Below are positions 1-8,821 of a stretch of 64,000 nt of DNA, one piece after another (the stretch's first letter is position 1; the number at the start of each line of letters is the position of its first letter). The notes under the pieces were generated by a model. It made no database searches. It was not told the origin of the DNA and saw nothing but the letters and a program-made list of their open reading frames with translations. The position numbers were made by a program, and so were the translations under genes. The DNA comes from JAYZBC01 sp036339375. GTDB lineage: Bacteria > Pseudomonadota > Alphaproteobacteria > MPNO01 > UBA2964. Where the stretch lies: contig JAYZBC010000051.1 of NCBI GenBank assembly GCA_036339375.1, forward strand, positions 1-64,000, given 5' to 3'.

Positions 1-422
1 ACCTCTGACAAGCAAAAAATGGCGTCATTTGCTGCTATGGAGAAGTCTGCGCAAATACAGTGTGTAAAAGCTCCCCCTATACAAAATCCATTCACCATCG
101 AAATTGTGGGTTTATTATACATCCACAACTTGTCGCTCCGCCAACGGCTATCAGCACTCGCCTTTGCTTTAACCTGCGGCTTGCCATCGGTCTCACGGAA
201 ATATTCTTTTAAGTCCTGACCCGCGCTGTAGGAAACACCTTCTCCGGTAAGAATAACGAGTTTTGTATCACTGTCCGTCTCTAAAAGTGTCATAATTTCC
301 AACATTTCCGCATGGAAAGTTGGGCTCATAGCGTTTCTTTTTTCAGGCCGATTAAAAATGACCCAAGTTATTCCGTCCTTTTGTTGATCTACTTTTACAC
401 AAGAATATTTCTTTTTAAGCAT
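1..422 (-). CDS. p-hydroxycinnamoyl-CoA hydratase/lyase-like protein, 3' end cut by window edge
   Basis: The first 140 residues of a crotonase-fold enzyme; the rest lies beyond the left edge. It reads NRPEKRNAMSP near residue 24, the oxyanion-hole segment SAGQDLKEYFRE, then KPTISMVNGFCIGGAFTH and LSEV. This signature matches the hydroxycinnamoyl-CoA hydratase/lyase (HCHL) group, which hydrates feruloyl- or coumaroyl-CoA and cleaves it by retro-aldol to an aldehyde and acetyl-CoA. The glutamate equivalent to Glu143 of the Pseudomonas enzyme is present in LSEV; the Ser123 equivalent is Thr. The start at 422 follows a GGGAG site. It is probably cotranscribed after the CoA ligase that ends at 522. 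Two complete paralogues lie at 8822-9691 and 13995-14831. The true substrate is not proven. Confidence 0.85.
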   Translation of the reverse strand, partial: MLKKKYSCVKVDQQKDGITWVIFNRPEKRNAMSPTFHAEMLEIMTLLETDSDTKLVILTGEGVSYSAGQDLKEYFRETDGKPQVKAKASADSRWRSDKLWMYNKPTISMVNGFCIGGAFTHCICADFSIAANDAIFCLSE

Positions 423-521
423 GCATTTTCTCCCAGTAACAATGTGTTATTAATGTTAATCCAATTTAACCACCTGCCCCAAACTTACTGTCCTTTCGGA
501 TAAACGCGTGGCGGTTACTCT

Positions 522-2591
522 TTAAACCCTCCGAACTGGGCGGACGTCAACCGCCCGGACACCTTTTCCTTCGGCAAGGACCATCAGAGGGTTAATTTCG
601 ATTTCTTCCAACCAAGACCGATTCTCCAAAAAATAATCAGAAAGCGCCGTTATAGCATTTTTCAGGGCATCAACGTCGCGTGGTTTTTGACCACGAAATC
701 CTTTTAAGGCCTCGGCTCCACGTAATTCCTTGAGCATCTGATGGGCTTCGTCGTTATCAATTGGAGCCAAACGCAAAGAAACGTCGCGAATTAACTCAAC
801 AAAAATACCTCCCAGACCAACAACAACTATCGGTCCAAAACCTGGATCCTCTCGAACACCTATAAGCATTTCTAGCCCATCAACCATTTCTTGAATTAAG
901 AAACCCTTGATTTTTTCTAAACCTATAGATTTTTGCAAATTTTTTGCTGCCTGTTCAACACTTGCCCCATCAGGCAAATTTAAAATAACCCCTCCTGCCT
1001 CAGTTTTATGGCTGATGTCGTCAGACACAATTTTAAGCGCTACTGGAACACCCATTTTGTCTGCTTCTTCTCCAGCAGAATGAGGGTCAGACACATGCGC
1101 CTGCAGAGGCTTAGTAAGCCCGGCTGTCGACAAATGTTCGATTAATTCGGCATCAGTAGAAATTTGAAGCCCACTATCCTCAAAATTTGGAACTTTTAAA
1201 CCCTTGCGTTGTACTTCTGCATATTGAACCAGTGCCTGCATAGCACGGACGGTTGTAGGAACGCCCATGAGAAAAGGCACCCCTGCACCCTCCTGAAAAT
1301 TACGAAGATGTTCATCACAATTTTGAGCCATTCGGGTAAAAGCGAAAACAGGTTTGTCTGTCGACGCCTTCAGAGCCACATAATTTTCAGGCGTCCTGAT
1401 TTTGTCATCAGACAAAGGAACACGACCCTGAATTGCCAAAATGTCAACATTTTCATCTGCAGCAAACATTTCACACAGTTGACAAAAATCTGGTACCCTT
1501 TGGGCTAAGGTAGAACCCGCGTCCATTGGATTATTGACGTCGACCTCATCAGGTACAAATGTTTCCATCTTTTTTATGGTTTCAGGATTGAGATTTGATA
1601 ATATACCTCCTTCGGTACCAACCGCATCTAAAGCCAAGCCAACGGCGCCTCCGCTCGTAGTAACAATTGCCAATTTGTTCCCCGAAGGTAGACGCTTTTG
1701 TCCAAAGGCCAACGCAAAATCCACCATTTCATCCACTGAATTACATCTGACAACTCCGTAACGGCGACACATTGCCGTAAATACATCGTCATCTACAGCA
1801 ACAGCACCCGTGTGTGTTTTTGCTTGCTCTTTGCCAAGTTCGGTTTTCCCAAGCTTCATTATGATCACCGGTTTCTTAGCTTCAAATGCCTTCTTGGCAG
1901 CAGCCATAAATTCCCTTGGACGACGAATACTTTCTATCATACCGACGATAATCTCGGTATCTTCATCCTCTACAAGAAAATTTAAGTAATCGGCAGCATC
2001 GAGCCCGAATTCGTTACCACAAGACATGGCATAGGAAAATCCTAGACCTCGTTCTGCTGCCTGGGCAAACCAGTACCCCAAAGTACCTCCGGAATGAAAA
2101 ATACCCCCAACTGGACCCTTAGACAAATTGCGAAGCCTAGAGGTTGGATAGAGCAGTAAATCCTTTGGTAAACAAAATAAACCCATACAATTGGGGCCAC
2201 ATACCGACAATCCAGACTCTTTAATCAAACCTTTCAGTTCTGTACCGCGCTCTATACCAAATTTCTTACGTCCCTCACCAAATCCAGCCGAAAAAATGGT
2301 GGCTGATTTGAGTCCATTTTGAATACCGTCACGGATGACGTCGTTTACGAAACGTGCTGGAACAATGACCAATGCGTGATCTATCTCTTCAGGCAAGGAC
2401 CCAAAATCTGGGTAAACTTTTTCTCCCCAAAGTTCTTGGCGCCGCGGGTTAACTAAATAGGTTGGAACCGGAAACCCAGCACCCTTGATATTTTGGAAGA
2501 GAACTCGCGACCACCCATCTCCTCCGGTTTCACTAGCTCCGATTATGGCCATCGTTTTTGGTTTTAGAAGTGGATCAACAGAACGAAACAT
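522..2591 (-). CDS. FerA-like ADP-forming acyl-CoA synthetase
   Basis: A 689-residue fused alpha-beta NDP-forming acyl-CoA synthetase. A CoA-binding Rossmann domain opens the protein (AIIGAS near residue 15), followed by ligase-CoA domains with the phospho-histidine motif KTHTGAVA (His about 260). A C-terminal ATP-grasp domain carries SHKTEAGGV, with the second catalytic histidine. The family makes acyl-CoA from acid, CoA and ATP, giving ADP. FerA of Sphingobium SYK-6, a feruloyl-CoA synthetase, belongs to this superfamily, and the adjoining HCHL gene supports an aryl or alkyl-propenoate substrate here. I chose the ATG at 2591, matching the MFRS start of the paralogue at 5497, over a GTG 12 bases upstream; GAGA precedes the ATG. 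The exact substrate is unknown. Confidence 0.85.
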   Translation of the reverse strand: MFRSVDPLLKPKTMAIIGASETGGDGWSRVLFQNIKGAGFPVPTYLVNPRRQELWGEKVYPDFGSLPEEIDHALVIVPARFVNDVIRDGIQNGLKSATIFSAGFGEGRKKFGIERGTELKGLIKESGLSVCGPNCMGLFCLPKDLLLYPTSRLRNLSKGPVGGIFHSGGTLGYWFAQAAERGLGFSYAMSCGNEFGLDAADYLNFLVEDEDTEIIVGMIESIRRPREFMAAAKKAFEAKKPVIIMKLGKTELGKEQAKTHTGAVAVDDDVFTAMCRRYGVVRCNSVDEMVDFALAFGQKRLPSGNKLAIVTTSGGAVGLALDAVGTEGGILSNLNPETIKKMETFVPDEVDVNNPMDAGSTLAQRVPDFCQLCEMFAADENVDILAIQGRVPLSDDKIRTPENYVALKASTDKPVFAFTRMAQNCDEHLRNFQEGAGVPFLMGVPTTVRAMQALVQYAEVQRKGLKVPNFEDSGLQISTDAELIEHLSTAGLTKPLQAHVSDPHSAGEEADKMGVPVALKIVSDDISHKTEAGGVILNLPDGASVEQAAKNLQKSIGLEKIKGFLIQEMVDGLEMLIGVREDPGFGPIVVVGLGGIFVELIRDVSLRLAPIDNDEAHQMLKELRGAEALKGFRGQKPRDVDALKNAITALSDYFLENRSWLEEIEINPLMVLAEGKGVRAVDVRPVRRV

Positions 2592-2629
2592 AAATTTTCT
2601 CACAAATAGAGGATAAACATATAGCTAAA

Positions 2630-3145
2630 TTAACCATCCGAAAATCTTTGTGGTGACTTGCCTTTTGAAACGCCCTCCGGCCGAGGTAATCCTTCTGGTG
2701 AATGACAGCCGTCCCGGTATCGGCCAATACCCTGACCATTAGCAACAATACGGCCATTTTCGTCAAAAGCTTCCGCTACAGACATGAACATAGTGCGTCC
2801 ACCTCCGGTCTTACGGGCTTTAATTGTTACCCGGCTACCTTTGCGGACGGGTAAAATAAAATTCACCGTGAGAGTTACAGTTGCCCCGGACCGATAGTTT
2901 TCCGGTACGGTACAGAAAATTGCGGCATGTGCTAAAGCTGTGTCTATAGCAGTTGAAAGGCAGCCTCCATGGAGAACTCCTGTTCCATTCAAAAGGTGTT
3001 CCTTGACATCCAGCTCTATAACACAACGGTCAAGATCCCATTCGACAAGGCGGATTCCAATGTCATGGGCAAATGCCGTAAAAGTCTTTAAACTGGCACG
3101 AGCCGGCTGCAAATGATTGTCCGTCAATTTTGATTTTGTCGCCAT
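2630..3145 (-). CDS. PaaI-type hotdog-fold thioesterase
   Basis: A 171-residue hotdog-fold protein of the PaaI/acyl-CoA thioesterase family. The diagnostic segment GVLHGGCLSTAIDTA lies near residues 57-71 and includes the HGG loop; the beta-strand VTLTVNFILPV follows. Such enzymes hydrolyse acyl- or aryl-CoA esters and often recycle CoA from stalled catabolic intermediates. A hydrophilic tail of about 25 residues extends beyond the hotdog core. The gene lies 8 bases downstream of the acyl-CoA dehydrogenase and 38 bases before the CoA ligase, all on the minus strand, which implies one operon. A short open frame at 2575-2766 overlaps it and looks spurious. Confidence 0.85.
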   Translation of the reverse strand: MATKSKLTDNHLQPARASLKTFTAFAHDIGIRLVEWDLDRCVIELDVKEHLLNGTGVLHGGCLSTAIDTALAHAAIFCTVPENYRSGATVTLTVNFILPVRKGSRVTIKARKTGGGRTMFMSVAEAFDENGRIVANGQGIGRYRDGCHSPEGLPRPEGVSKGKSPQRFSDG

Positions 3146-3153
3146 GACTTTTG

Positions 3154-4311
3154 TTAATCTCCATACTCACGCAAGATTAGACGAGAAAGTGCCATTTTTA
3201 AAATTTCAGTAGGGCCCTCCGTAATAACCATACTCCTCTGATCACGGAAAAATTGTTCGATGGGCAGGTCTTTTGTTAATCCCATGCCACCATGGATCTG
3301 CATACAACGATCTGCCGCTTTAAAAGACATCTCATCACCAAAATATTTACACATATACGATTCTTTACGGACATCCTGTCCCTCGTCGGCACGCCAAGCG
3401 GCATTGTAAACCATCAACTGGAGCTGATGCATATTTTGGTACATATCTACCAACATATTTTGAACAGATTGACGAGTTGAAAGTTTTGCACCAAATGTAG
3501 ACCGCTGATTTGCATAACTTGCACCTAGTTCTAGGCAACGTTGGATGACCCCAACACCTCTTGCTCCATGCCGCAGCCGCCCTTCCGTTAGCCAGTGCTG
3601 AGCAGCTCGCATACCCTCTCCCTCCTCACCCACACGCTGACTTACCGGAACCTTTACATTTTCAAACAAAACTTCCCAAGGCTTATCCGCAATCATCATA
3701 TCTTGTTGTCGAAGCTTGGTAATGCCAGGTGTATCCATATCAACCAAAAAGACCGTTAAACCACCACGAGAACCTTTTTCCCGATCAGTCGCGGTTACGA
3801 CCTGCGCAAAGTCAGCGCCGCCAGCACCAGTAATAAAACGTTTGTGTCCGTTAATTAAATAATGGTCACCATCGCGAACTGCTGTGGTTCGCATGCCGCC
3901 AGGATCCCCCCCTGCTTCGGGTTCCGTTTGGCAAAAACAACTCGTTTTTTCGCCCTTAACGACGGGGAAAAGAAACTGTTCCTTTTGTTCATCGGTAAGT
4001 GTATAGAGGATTGGACTTACACGTGGACCAAAAATTGACGCGTTTCTTGAAGGGATTGCAATTGTTCGCGCTATTTCCTCCCACATTACAGCCTTTGAAA
4101 GATTACCCAACCCAAGACCTCCAAATTCTTCGGGGACATCAAATAACCATAGCCCCAGTGCTTTTGCTTTTTCTTCAAGCTTTTCCTGGATCCCAGGCAA
4201 AAACTGTGTTCCATCATTTGTTTCACGTTCAACGGGAATTAATTCGTTATCAACAAATTTGCGGAGATTGTCTTTAAGCATTTGGAGTTCTTCCGGAAGA
4301 TCAAAATTCAT
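3154..4311 (-). CDS. Acyl-CoA dehydrogenase
   Basis: A 385-residue flavoprotein of the acyl-CoA dehydrogenase family, introducing an alpha,beta double bond into an acyl-CoA and passing electrons to ETF. Visible marks are the central FAD/substrate loop CQTEPEAGGDPGGMRT (about 130-145), the helical C-terminal domain with RLRHGARGVG, QIHGGMGLTKDLPIE, and the motif ITEGPTEI holding the likely catalytic glutamate. The start follows GGAG with 9-base spacing. It is clearly paralogous to the gene at 7634-8794, which occupies the matching place in the mirror-image module. Next to a CoA ligase and HCHL, it could oxidise a saturated arylpropanoyl-CoA to the cinnamoyl-CoA level; that role is inference. 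Confidence 0.9.
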   Translation of the reverse strand: MNFDLPEELQMLKDNLRKFVDNELIPVERETNDGTQFLPGIQEKLEEKAKALGLWLFDVPEEFGGLGLGNLSKAVMWEEIARTIAIPSRNASIFGPRVSPILYTLTDEQKEQFLFPVVKGEKTSCFCQTEPEAGGDPGGMRTTAVRDGDHYLINGHKRFITGAGGADFAQVVTATDREKGSRGGLTVFLVDMDTPGITKLRQQDMMIADKPWEVLFENVKVPVSQRVGEEGEGMRAAQHWLTEGRLRHGARGVGVIQRCLELGASYANQRSTFGAKLSTRQSVQNMLVDMYQNMHQLQLMVYNAAWRADEGQDVRKESYMCKYFGDEMSFKAADRCMQIHGGMGLTKDLPIEQFFRDQRSMVITEGPTEILKMALSRLILREYGD

Positions 4312-4351
4312 AAGCGCCAGCTCCCATTAATTACCTGTTTCAATTTTTATT

Positions 4352-5341
4352 TTAAATTTTTACAACTACTCGGCCACGTGTTTTCCCCTTTAAAATTTGA
4401 TCAGCCAGCTCAGTTACGGCTTCCAAAGGTACAGTTTTGGTAAGCTCATCAAGGGTACTTGGAGGAAGTTCGGATGCCAAACGAGCCCAAGCTGCTTCAC
4501 GTTCTTTAAATGGACACATTACAGAATCAATTCCAAGCAATTTAACACCACGCAAAAGAAAAGGAATGACGGTTGTATTTAAATCGGACCCTCCTGCCAA
4601 GCCACAAGCAGCGACGGCTCCCCGATTTTTTATTTGGGGCAAAATTGAGGAAAGCGTTTTACCTCCCACTGCATCAATAGCCCCGGCCCAGCGTTCGGAA
4701 GATAATGGTCTTTCCGGCAAAACATCGAGTTTCTCTCTTAAAATTATTTCTCTAGCCCCGATTGACCTCAAATGGCCTTCTAATTCTGGACGACCGGTAG
4801 ATGCATGAACTTCGTAGCCTGCAGTTCCTAAAATTGCGACAGCAACACCACCAACACCCCCGTTTGCACCGGTTACCAAAACCGGGCCACTATTGGGGGT
4901 TAAACCATGCTCTTCTAGCGCTTTAACGGCCAACATAGCAGTAAACCCGGCAGTACCTATTGCCATAGCACGTTGTTCAGTTAAACTTTTCGGCAAATGA
5001 ACTAACCAATCCGATTTAACGCGGGCCTTTTCAGCATATCCACCCCAATGTGCTTCCCCAACTCGCCATCCAGTGAGAATTACTTTATCACCGACTGCAT
5101 ATTCTTTTGACGCTGACGCTTCCACCGTTCCAGCAAAATCAATTCCGGGGACATGTGGATAATTGCGAACTAATCTCCCAATACCTTTGAGTATCATACC
5201 GTCCTTATAGTTTAGGGTGGAATGAGATACAGAAACCGTCACATCTCCTTCAGGCAATAATGAATTCTTAACTTCTTGGATTTTGGCGGAAACGCCTTTT
5301 TCAGCTTCTTCAAGTACTAAAGCCCGAAATGTATCGCTCAT
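4352..5341 (-). CDS. acuI: AcuI/YhdH-type acryloyl-CoA reductase (MDR family)
   Basis: A 329-residue zinc-independent medium-chain reductase of the YhdH/AcuI group. It begins with FRALVLEEAEKG, has the family segment STLNYKDGM and the loop VPGIDFAGTV, and a nucleotide-binding stretch LVTGANGGVGGVAVAIL near residues 155-171. AcuI reduces acryloyl-CoA to propionyl-CoA with NADPH, in DMSP and 3-hydroxypropionate metabolism, and detoxifies reactive enoyl-CoAs. No DMSP lyase or other acrylate gene is visible nearby, so a wider role in reducing short enoyl-CoA by-products is possible. The start has a strong GGGAG site. It is the first gene of the minus-strand operon running toward position 1. Confidence 0.85.
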   Translation of the reverse strand: MSDTFRALVLEEAEKGVSAKIQEVKNSLLPEGDVTVSVSHSTLNYKDGMILKGIGRLVRNYPHVPGIDFAGTVEASASKEYAVGDKVILTGWRVGEAHWGGYAEKARVKSDWLVHLPKSLTEQRAMAIGTAGFTAMLAVKALEEHGLTPNSGPVLVTGANGGVGGVAVAILGTAGYEVHASTGRPELEGHLRSIGAREIILREKLDVLPERPLSSERWAGAIDAVGGKTLSSILPQIKNRGAVAACGLAGGSDLNTTVIPFLLRGVKLLGIDSVMCPFKEREAAWARLASELPPSTLDELTKTVPLEAVTELADQILKGKTRGRVVVKI

Positions 5342-5413
5342 CCTTCATCTCCCAATTTTCTTTTTCTTTTACAAATATTTAGAGATATTTCTAGCTTTCT
5401 CTCCAAAGTCGGT

Positions 5414-5432
5414 CAATCCACCCTTTTGATTG
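5414..5432. promoter_or_regulatory. Divergent promoter region with short inverted repeat
   Basis: The 155-base gap 5342-5496 separates two divergent operons that carry parallel gene sets. It contains the imperfect dyad CAATC-N9-GATTG. A dyad between divergent start sites is a common place for a regulator to bind, but arms of five bases can occur by chance. No -35/-10 pair is clear enough to call. Confidence 0.25.
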
Positions 5433-5496
5433 GCTCGTTTGCAAGTGCCTCTAAACATCCTTTATAAAAGAGTAGTTTAATAAAAAGGAATTCCCT

Positions 5497-7572
5497 ATGT
5501 TTCGTTCACCGAAACCACTTTTACGGGCTCGGTCAATAGCAATTGTCGGCGCGTCAGACCGTGCAAGATGGCCGGTGAGTATTTATTACAATCTCACATC
5601 TACAAAGGCAAAAGTAAAAATTTTACCCATCAATCCATCACGTGATGAGGTTTGGGGTTTGCCTTGTTACCCAAATTTTGGATCCCTTCCCACGGTCCCG
5701 GATTTGGCATTAATTATCATTCCAGCAACTCACGTTTTGGCTTCCCTCGAAGAAGGTTCTCAACATGGACTTAAGGCAGCTTTAGTTTATGCATCTGGTA
5801 TTGGTGAGGGCACCGACCCTGAGTTTCATCAACGCGGGTTAGCCCTAAAACATTTATGTGACAGAACTGGTCTTGTTGCTTGTGGCCCAAATTGTATGGG
5901 TACCGTTTCCGTTAAAGAAAAACTTTTTCTTTATCCAAATCCCGATTTTAATTTATCTAAGCCCGGACCAGTTGCGGGTGTTTTTCAGAGTGGTGGAACA
6001 CTTCAACATTGGTGTCGGGTTGCAGCAGAAAGAGGTGTTCGTTTTAGTTATATGGTTTCATCAGGCAATGAATTAAGCCTCGACACTGCTGATTACATAA
6101 ATTTTTTTGTAGATGACCCGAAAACAAAAATCATTATCCTGATGATAGAAGGAATAAGGAGAACGGATGCTTTCAAGGCCGCAGCGGAGCGCGCGTTACT
6201 TGCTGGCAAACCGATACTTGCAGTCAAGGTTGGACAAACCGAGGAAGCCCGAAACTCTGCTAAATCCCACACTGGGGCTATCGCCGGGGATTATGATGTT
6301 TTTGCTGCTTTATGCGAACAGTACGGAATAGTCTTATGTTCTACACTGGATGACATGGTGGAAACTACACTCGCTTTTCAGCTCGAAAGACTGCCCAAGG
6401 GAAATTCGATGGCATTCATCAGTAACTCCGGAGGAGTTGTAGACTTACTCCACGATCATGCAGCGCAAGAAAATGCAAAGTTGGCGTCTTATTCAAAAGA
6501 AACCATCAGGAACGTTCGGAATCTTGTTGGCCCGGATATGCCAATGCAAAATCCAATGGACTGCGGACAAGCAGGATTTGCAGACCCAAAAAATTATATG
6601 CGCGTCTGTGAAGCTGTTGCTTCTGACAAGGGGGTCCATATGCTTGCTTTTGAAGCGAGGACGCCAAATCGAGAAGGTGAAAGATCCGCCCTTCCACTAA
6701 AAGATCTAAAAAAAGGAACTAATGTCCCTGTATTTGCTTTTAATCGTATGGAGTACACAATGAATGAGGTAGGGCGTTCGTACCAAGAACAAACCGGTAT
6801 TCCCCATTTACAATCAATGCCAGAAACAATTCGGGCAATGAAGGCATTGGCCTTTTATGCTGTTCGGAAAGGTAAACTTGTCCCAAAATACCCACTACCG
6901 AAGGGTAAAAAAAGAAACTTACAGGTTGGAATGATTGAAAAAGTTTTATCTCTTTATGGAATTTCTTCACCTGTATCACGATATGCAAAGACAACTGATG
7001 AAGCAGCTAAATCAGCCAAAAAAATAGGATTTCCGGTAGCTCTTAAAGTCATTTCAGAAGAAATTAGCCACAAAACTGAAGTTGGGGGTGTAATGCTGGG
7101 ATTAAACACCCAGGCAGAAGTACGGAAAGGAGTTGATATCCTTAGAAAACGTATCAAGGAGAATAACCAAGACCCAAATTTGTTGGGGTTTTTACTACAG
7201 GAAATGGTTGAGGGGGTCGAAGTGATTGTCGGCGTGCGAGAAGACCCTCTTTATGGCCCGGTTCTAGTAGTTGGGACGGGTGGTATATTTGTTGAACTGG
7301 TCAGGGATACAGCATTCTGTATGTTACCCGTAAGCAAAGCCAAGGCCACGCTACTAATTAAAGACTTGTCGATAAATAAGTTGATTAAAGGCTTTCGAGG
7401 CAGTAAGCCAGCTGATCGGGAGGCTTTAATTGACGCAATTTGTGGTTTGTCAAAATTTTACCTTGATCATAGGCCTTGGTTGTCGGATTTGGAAATCAAT
7501 CCATTAATTATTAGGGAAAATGGGAAAGGTGTTCGAGCTGTAGATATTCGTTTTCACTTGCATGACAAATGA
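5497..7572 (+). CDS. FerA-like ADP-forming acyl-CoA synthetase
   Basis: A 691-residue paralogue of the ligase at 522-2591, with the same order: CoA-binding domain (AIVGASDRARW near residue 14), ligase domains with KSHTGAIAG carrying the phospho-histidine, and a C-terminal ATP-grasp domain with SHKTEVGGVMLG. It forms an acyl-CoA from a free acid with ATP hydrolysed to ADP. The start follows AGGA. It leads the plus-strand operon ligase, dehydrogenase, HCHL and mirrors the left-hand operon across a 155-base divergent promoter region. The two ligases share architecture and opening residues (MFRS) but differ widely in sequence, which suggests old duplication with separate substrates. The substrate cannot be read from sequence. 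Confidence 0.85.
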   Translation: MFRSPKPLLRARSIAIVGASDRARWPVSIYYNLTSTKAKVKILPINPSRDEVWGLPCYPNFGSLPTVPDLALIIIPATHVLASLEEGSQHGLKAALVYASGIGEGTDPEFHQRGLALKHLCDRTGLVACGPNCMGTVSVKEKLFLYPNPDFNLSKPGPVAGVFQSGGTLQHWCRVAAERGVRFSYMVSSGNELSLDTADYINFFVDDPKTKIIILMIEGIRRTDAFKAAAERALLAGKPILAVKVGQTEEARNSAKSHTGAIAGDYDVFAALCEQYGIVLCSTLDDMVETTLAFQLERLPKGNSMAFISNSGGVVDLLHDHAAQENAKLASYSKETIRNVRNLVGPDMPMQNPMDCGQAGFADPKNYMRVCEAVASDKGVHMLAFEARTPNREGERSALPLKDLKKGTNVPVFAFNRMEYTMNEVGRSYQEQTGIPHLQSMPETIRAMKALAFYAVRKGKLVPKYPLPKGKKRNLQVGMIEKVLSLYGISSPVSRYAKTTDEAAKSAKKIGFPVALKVISEEISHKTEVGGVMLGLNTQAEVRKGVDILRKRIKENNQDPNLLGFLLQEMVEGVEVIVGVREDPLYGPVLVVGTGGIFVELVRDTAFCMLPVSKAKATLLIKDLSINKLIKGFRGSKPADREALIDAICGLSKFYLDHRPWLSDLEINPLIIRENGKGVRAVDIRFHLHDK

Positions 7573-7633
7573 AATAAATAATGGCACTTTTTATAAAAAT
7601 TAAGATAAAACTCTAAAAACTCTGGGAGGTATA

Positions 7634-8794
7634 TTGATGGATTATCCACTCTCTGAAGAACACAAAATGTTCCGAGAAACGATGCAACGTTTCGTTGATG
7701 AGGAGATGATTCCCTTCGAAATGGAAACATGTACTGAGGATGGTGAACTGAAAGCAGAGTGGAAAGAAAAATTCCACTCTCGCGCAAAAGAGTTGGGAAT
7801 TTGGAAGATGGAGGTACCCGAAGAGTACGGCGGCATGGGTGCTGATTTAATTTCCTTATGCATTGTCTGGGAACAACTTGGGCGCACGATAGCAGTGCCA
7901 ACCCGAGGGTTGGGCGGAATAATGGGACCGCAGGTCCGCGCTCCTTTGTACGAACTAAACGATGAAATGAAGGAACGTTACCTGTATCCGGTATTAAACG
8001 GAGAAAAAACTGCTTGTTTCGCACAAAGTGAACCGGATGCAGGTGGCGACCCAGGAGCTATGCGTACAAACGCTGTTCGCGATGGCACCGACTATATCAT
8101 CAACGGTGTCAAAAGATGGATAACTGACGCTGACAATGCCAATTTTGCCCAATTACTTGCGGTTACGGACAAAAAGAAAGGAAGCCGAGGAGGTATTTCC
8201 ATGTTCCTAGTTGATATGAACTCTCCCGGTGTCGAAGTGACTACAAAATTTGATACTATGATGGGTGATGAGCCCTGCCAAATACATTTCGAGGATGTTC
8301 GAGTCCCGGAGACACAACGTATCGGTGAGGAAGGCCAGGGTTTTTCCCTTGGCCAAAAATTTTTAGCGAATGGTCGCCTTAAACACGGTGCACGGGGTGT
8401 CGGTACAGCACAACGCTGTCTCGACATGATGTGCGACTATTCCAAACAGCGCGTCACATTTGGGGAACCCCTTTCAAACCGACAAGCGGTGCAATGGATG
8501 ATCACGGATACCTATGTTGAACTCCAGGCTGCACGTTTGATGGTGTTTAACGTGGCGTCACGCGCATCAGAAGGAGAAATAGATAGAACAGACGGCTTTA
8601 TTCAGAAAATGTATGCAGATGAATTAGGTTTTCGAGCAGCTGACCGCTGTTTGCAAGTGCATGGTGGAATTGGTCTCACTAAGGATTTGCCAATAGAAAA
8701 TTTTTGGCGACAATCTCGAAGTTTTAGGATTACTGAAGGCCCAACGGAAATCATGAAAATGGTCATTGCACGTAATATATTGCGTAATTATTAA
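7634..8794 (+). CDS. Acyl-CoA dehydrogenase
   Basis: A 386-residue acyl-CoA dehydrogenase, close in layout to the 3154-4311 protein. It has the loop AQSEPDAGGDPGAMRT, the C-terminal segments LKHGARGVGTAQRC and QVHGGIGLTKDLPIE, and ITEGPTEI with the probable catalytic Glu. FAD-linked oxidation of an acyl-CoA to the enoyl-CoA is expected, with electrons to ETF. A GGAGG site precedes the ATG. It lies between the CoA ligase and an HCHL-family gene with small gaps (61 and 27 bases), as expected for consecutive steps: ligation, desaturation, hydration and cleavage. Confidence 0.9.
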   Translation: MMDYPLSEEHKMFRETMQRFVDEEMIPFEMETCTEDGELKAEWKEKFHSRAKELGIWKMEVPEEYGGMGADLISLCIVWEQLGRTIAVPTRGLGGIMGPQVRAPLYELNDEMKERYLYPVLNGEKTACFAQSEPDAGGDPGAMRTNAVRDGTDYIINGVKRWITDADNANFAQLLAVTDKKKGSRGGISMFLVDMNSPGVEVTTKFDTMMGDEPCQIHFEDVRVPETQRIGEEGQGFSLGQKFLANGRLKHGARGVGTAQRCLDMMCDYSKQRVTFGEPLSNRQAVQWMITDTYVELQAARLMVFNVASRASEGEIDRTDGFIQKMYADELGFRAADRCLQVHGGIGLTKDLPIENFWRQSRSFRITEGPTEIMKMVIARNILRNY

Positions 8795-8821
8795 AAAAAA
8801 CAAAGGAATGGGAGACGAAAA

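Noticed and set aside
2575..2766. Open frame bridging the thioesterase and CoA ligase genes
   Set aside because: It overlaps both real genes in another frame and has no family resemblance.
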